DNA of 6,355 nucleotides from Bacteroidales bacterium (GTDB lineage Bacteria > Bacteroidota > Bacteroidia > Bacteroidales > WCHB1-69), in assembly GCA_017618435.1 (NCBI GenBank), contig JAFZUH010000158.1:1-6355 (forward strand), given 5' to 3'. Below the pieces are notes generated by a model, which worked only from the letters and a program-made list of their open reading frames with translations, was not told the DNA's origin and searched no databases. Positions within the stretch are counted from its first letter, which is position 1; every line of letters begins with the position of its first letter. The position numbers and the translations under genes were made by a program. Positions 6,161 through 6,355 of the stretch are shown in pieces.

Positions 6161-6355
6161 TTACATATTTTCCAACATCGTGGAAATCAAATTATAAGCA
6201 CATACATGAATATCTTTCAAATTGGCATCCAACATATAACATGGCGTGCTGTAAATCTTGTTTTCTTTATCGGAAATAACCTCACCTAAAACGGTGTTGA
6301 TATTTTTCCCGCCCATTTTTGCCACATCTTTAGCGGTATTTTCGTCATTACCAAC
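6161..6355 (-). CDS. elbB: ElbB-like protein (DJ-1/PfpI superfamily), C-terminal fragment
   Basis: The last 64 codons and the TAA stop of a gene that enters from the right edge. I translated it by hand from the reverse strand, beginning VGNDENTAKDVAKMG. The segment NTVLGEVISDKENKIYSTP followed by CYMLDANLKDI resembles the end of E. coli ElbB, where E-V-V-x-D-x-x-x-K-L-V-S/T-T-P-A-Y-M-L precedes a terminal helix. ElbB is a glyoxalase-like member of the DJ-1/PfpI superfamily, linked genetically to isoprenoid yield; its physiological role is unsettled. The nucleophile-elbow Cys is outside the window. The stop lies 32 bases before the aminopeptidase start, so the two could be co-transcribed. Confidence 0.75.
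   Translation of the reverse strand, partial: VGNDENTAKDVAKMGGKNINTVLGEVISDKENKIYSTPCYMLDANLKDIHVCAYNLISTMLENM

Overview
This window reads as an AT-rich chromosomal segment of a Bacteroidota bacterium, most likely order Bacteroidales. Three things point there. One intergenic promoter matches the Bacteroidota consensus (TTTG, 21 bases, TATCTTTG). The TenI-like protein belongs to a subtype I know from Bacteroides relatives. Translation starts lie in A-rich rather than strong Shine-Dalgarno contexts. All nine genes are on the minus strand, so the biological order runs from right to left, and coding density is very high: the largest gap is about 60 bases.

In order of transcription: (1) the C-terminal end of an ElbB-like, DJ-1/PfpI-related protein, cut by the window edge; (2) a complete secreted C1B cysteine aminopeptidase of the bleomycin hydrolase/PepC family; (3) thiD, the HMP/HMP-phosphate kinase; (4) a 131-residue membrane-anchored protein resembling only the C-terminal tail of SPFH/prohibitin proteins; (5) thiS; (6) a TenI-like ThiE paralogue; (7) thiE. 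Gaps between these are 32, 14, 12, 33, 8 and -4 bases, so much of the run could be one transcript. A separate unit then follows from its own promoter: (8) a lipoprotein-like HlyD/YbhG-type membrane fusion protein; (9) an ABC ATPase of the YbhF/drug-export type; and (10) the first 31 codons of an adenine-phosphoribosyltransferase-like gene that overlaps the ATPase by 11 bases.

Together, ThiD makes HMP-PP, ThiS carries the sulfur for the thiazole ring, the TenI-like protein probably acts on the thiazole phosphate, and ThiE joins the two halves into thiamine phosphate. ThiC, ThiG, ThiH and ThiF are not here, and no TPP riboswitch is visible, so this is a partial thiamine locus. The fusion protein and ATPase form the periplasmic adaptor and motor of an efflux system whose permease and outer-membrane channel are not in the window.

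I see no mobile elements, RNA genes, CRISPR arrays or convincing terminators. Most of the content is ordinary housekeeping. The points most worth a second look are the SPFH-tail protein inside the thiamine cluster, the ATPase with Ser in place of the switch His and no permease beside it, and a 12-base palindrome in front of thiS.
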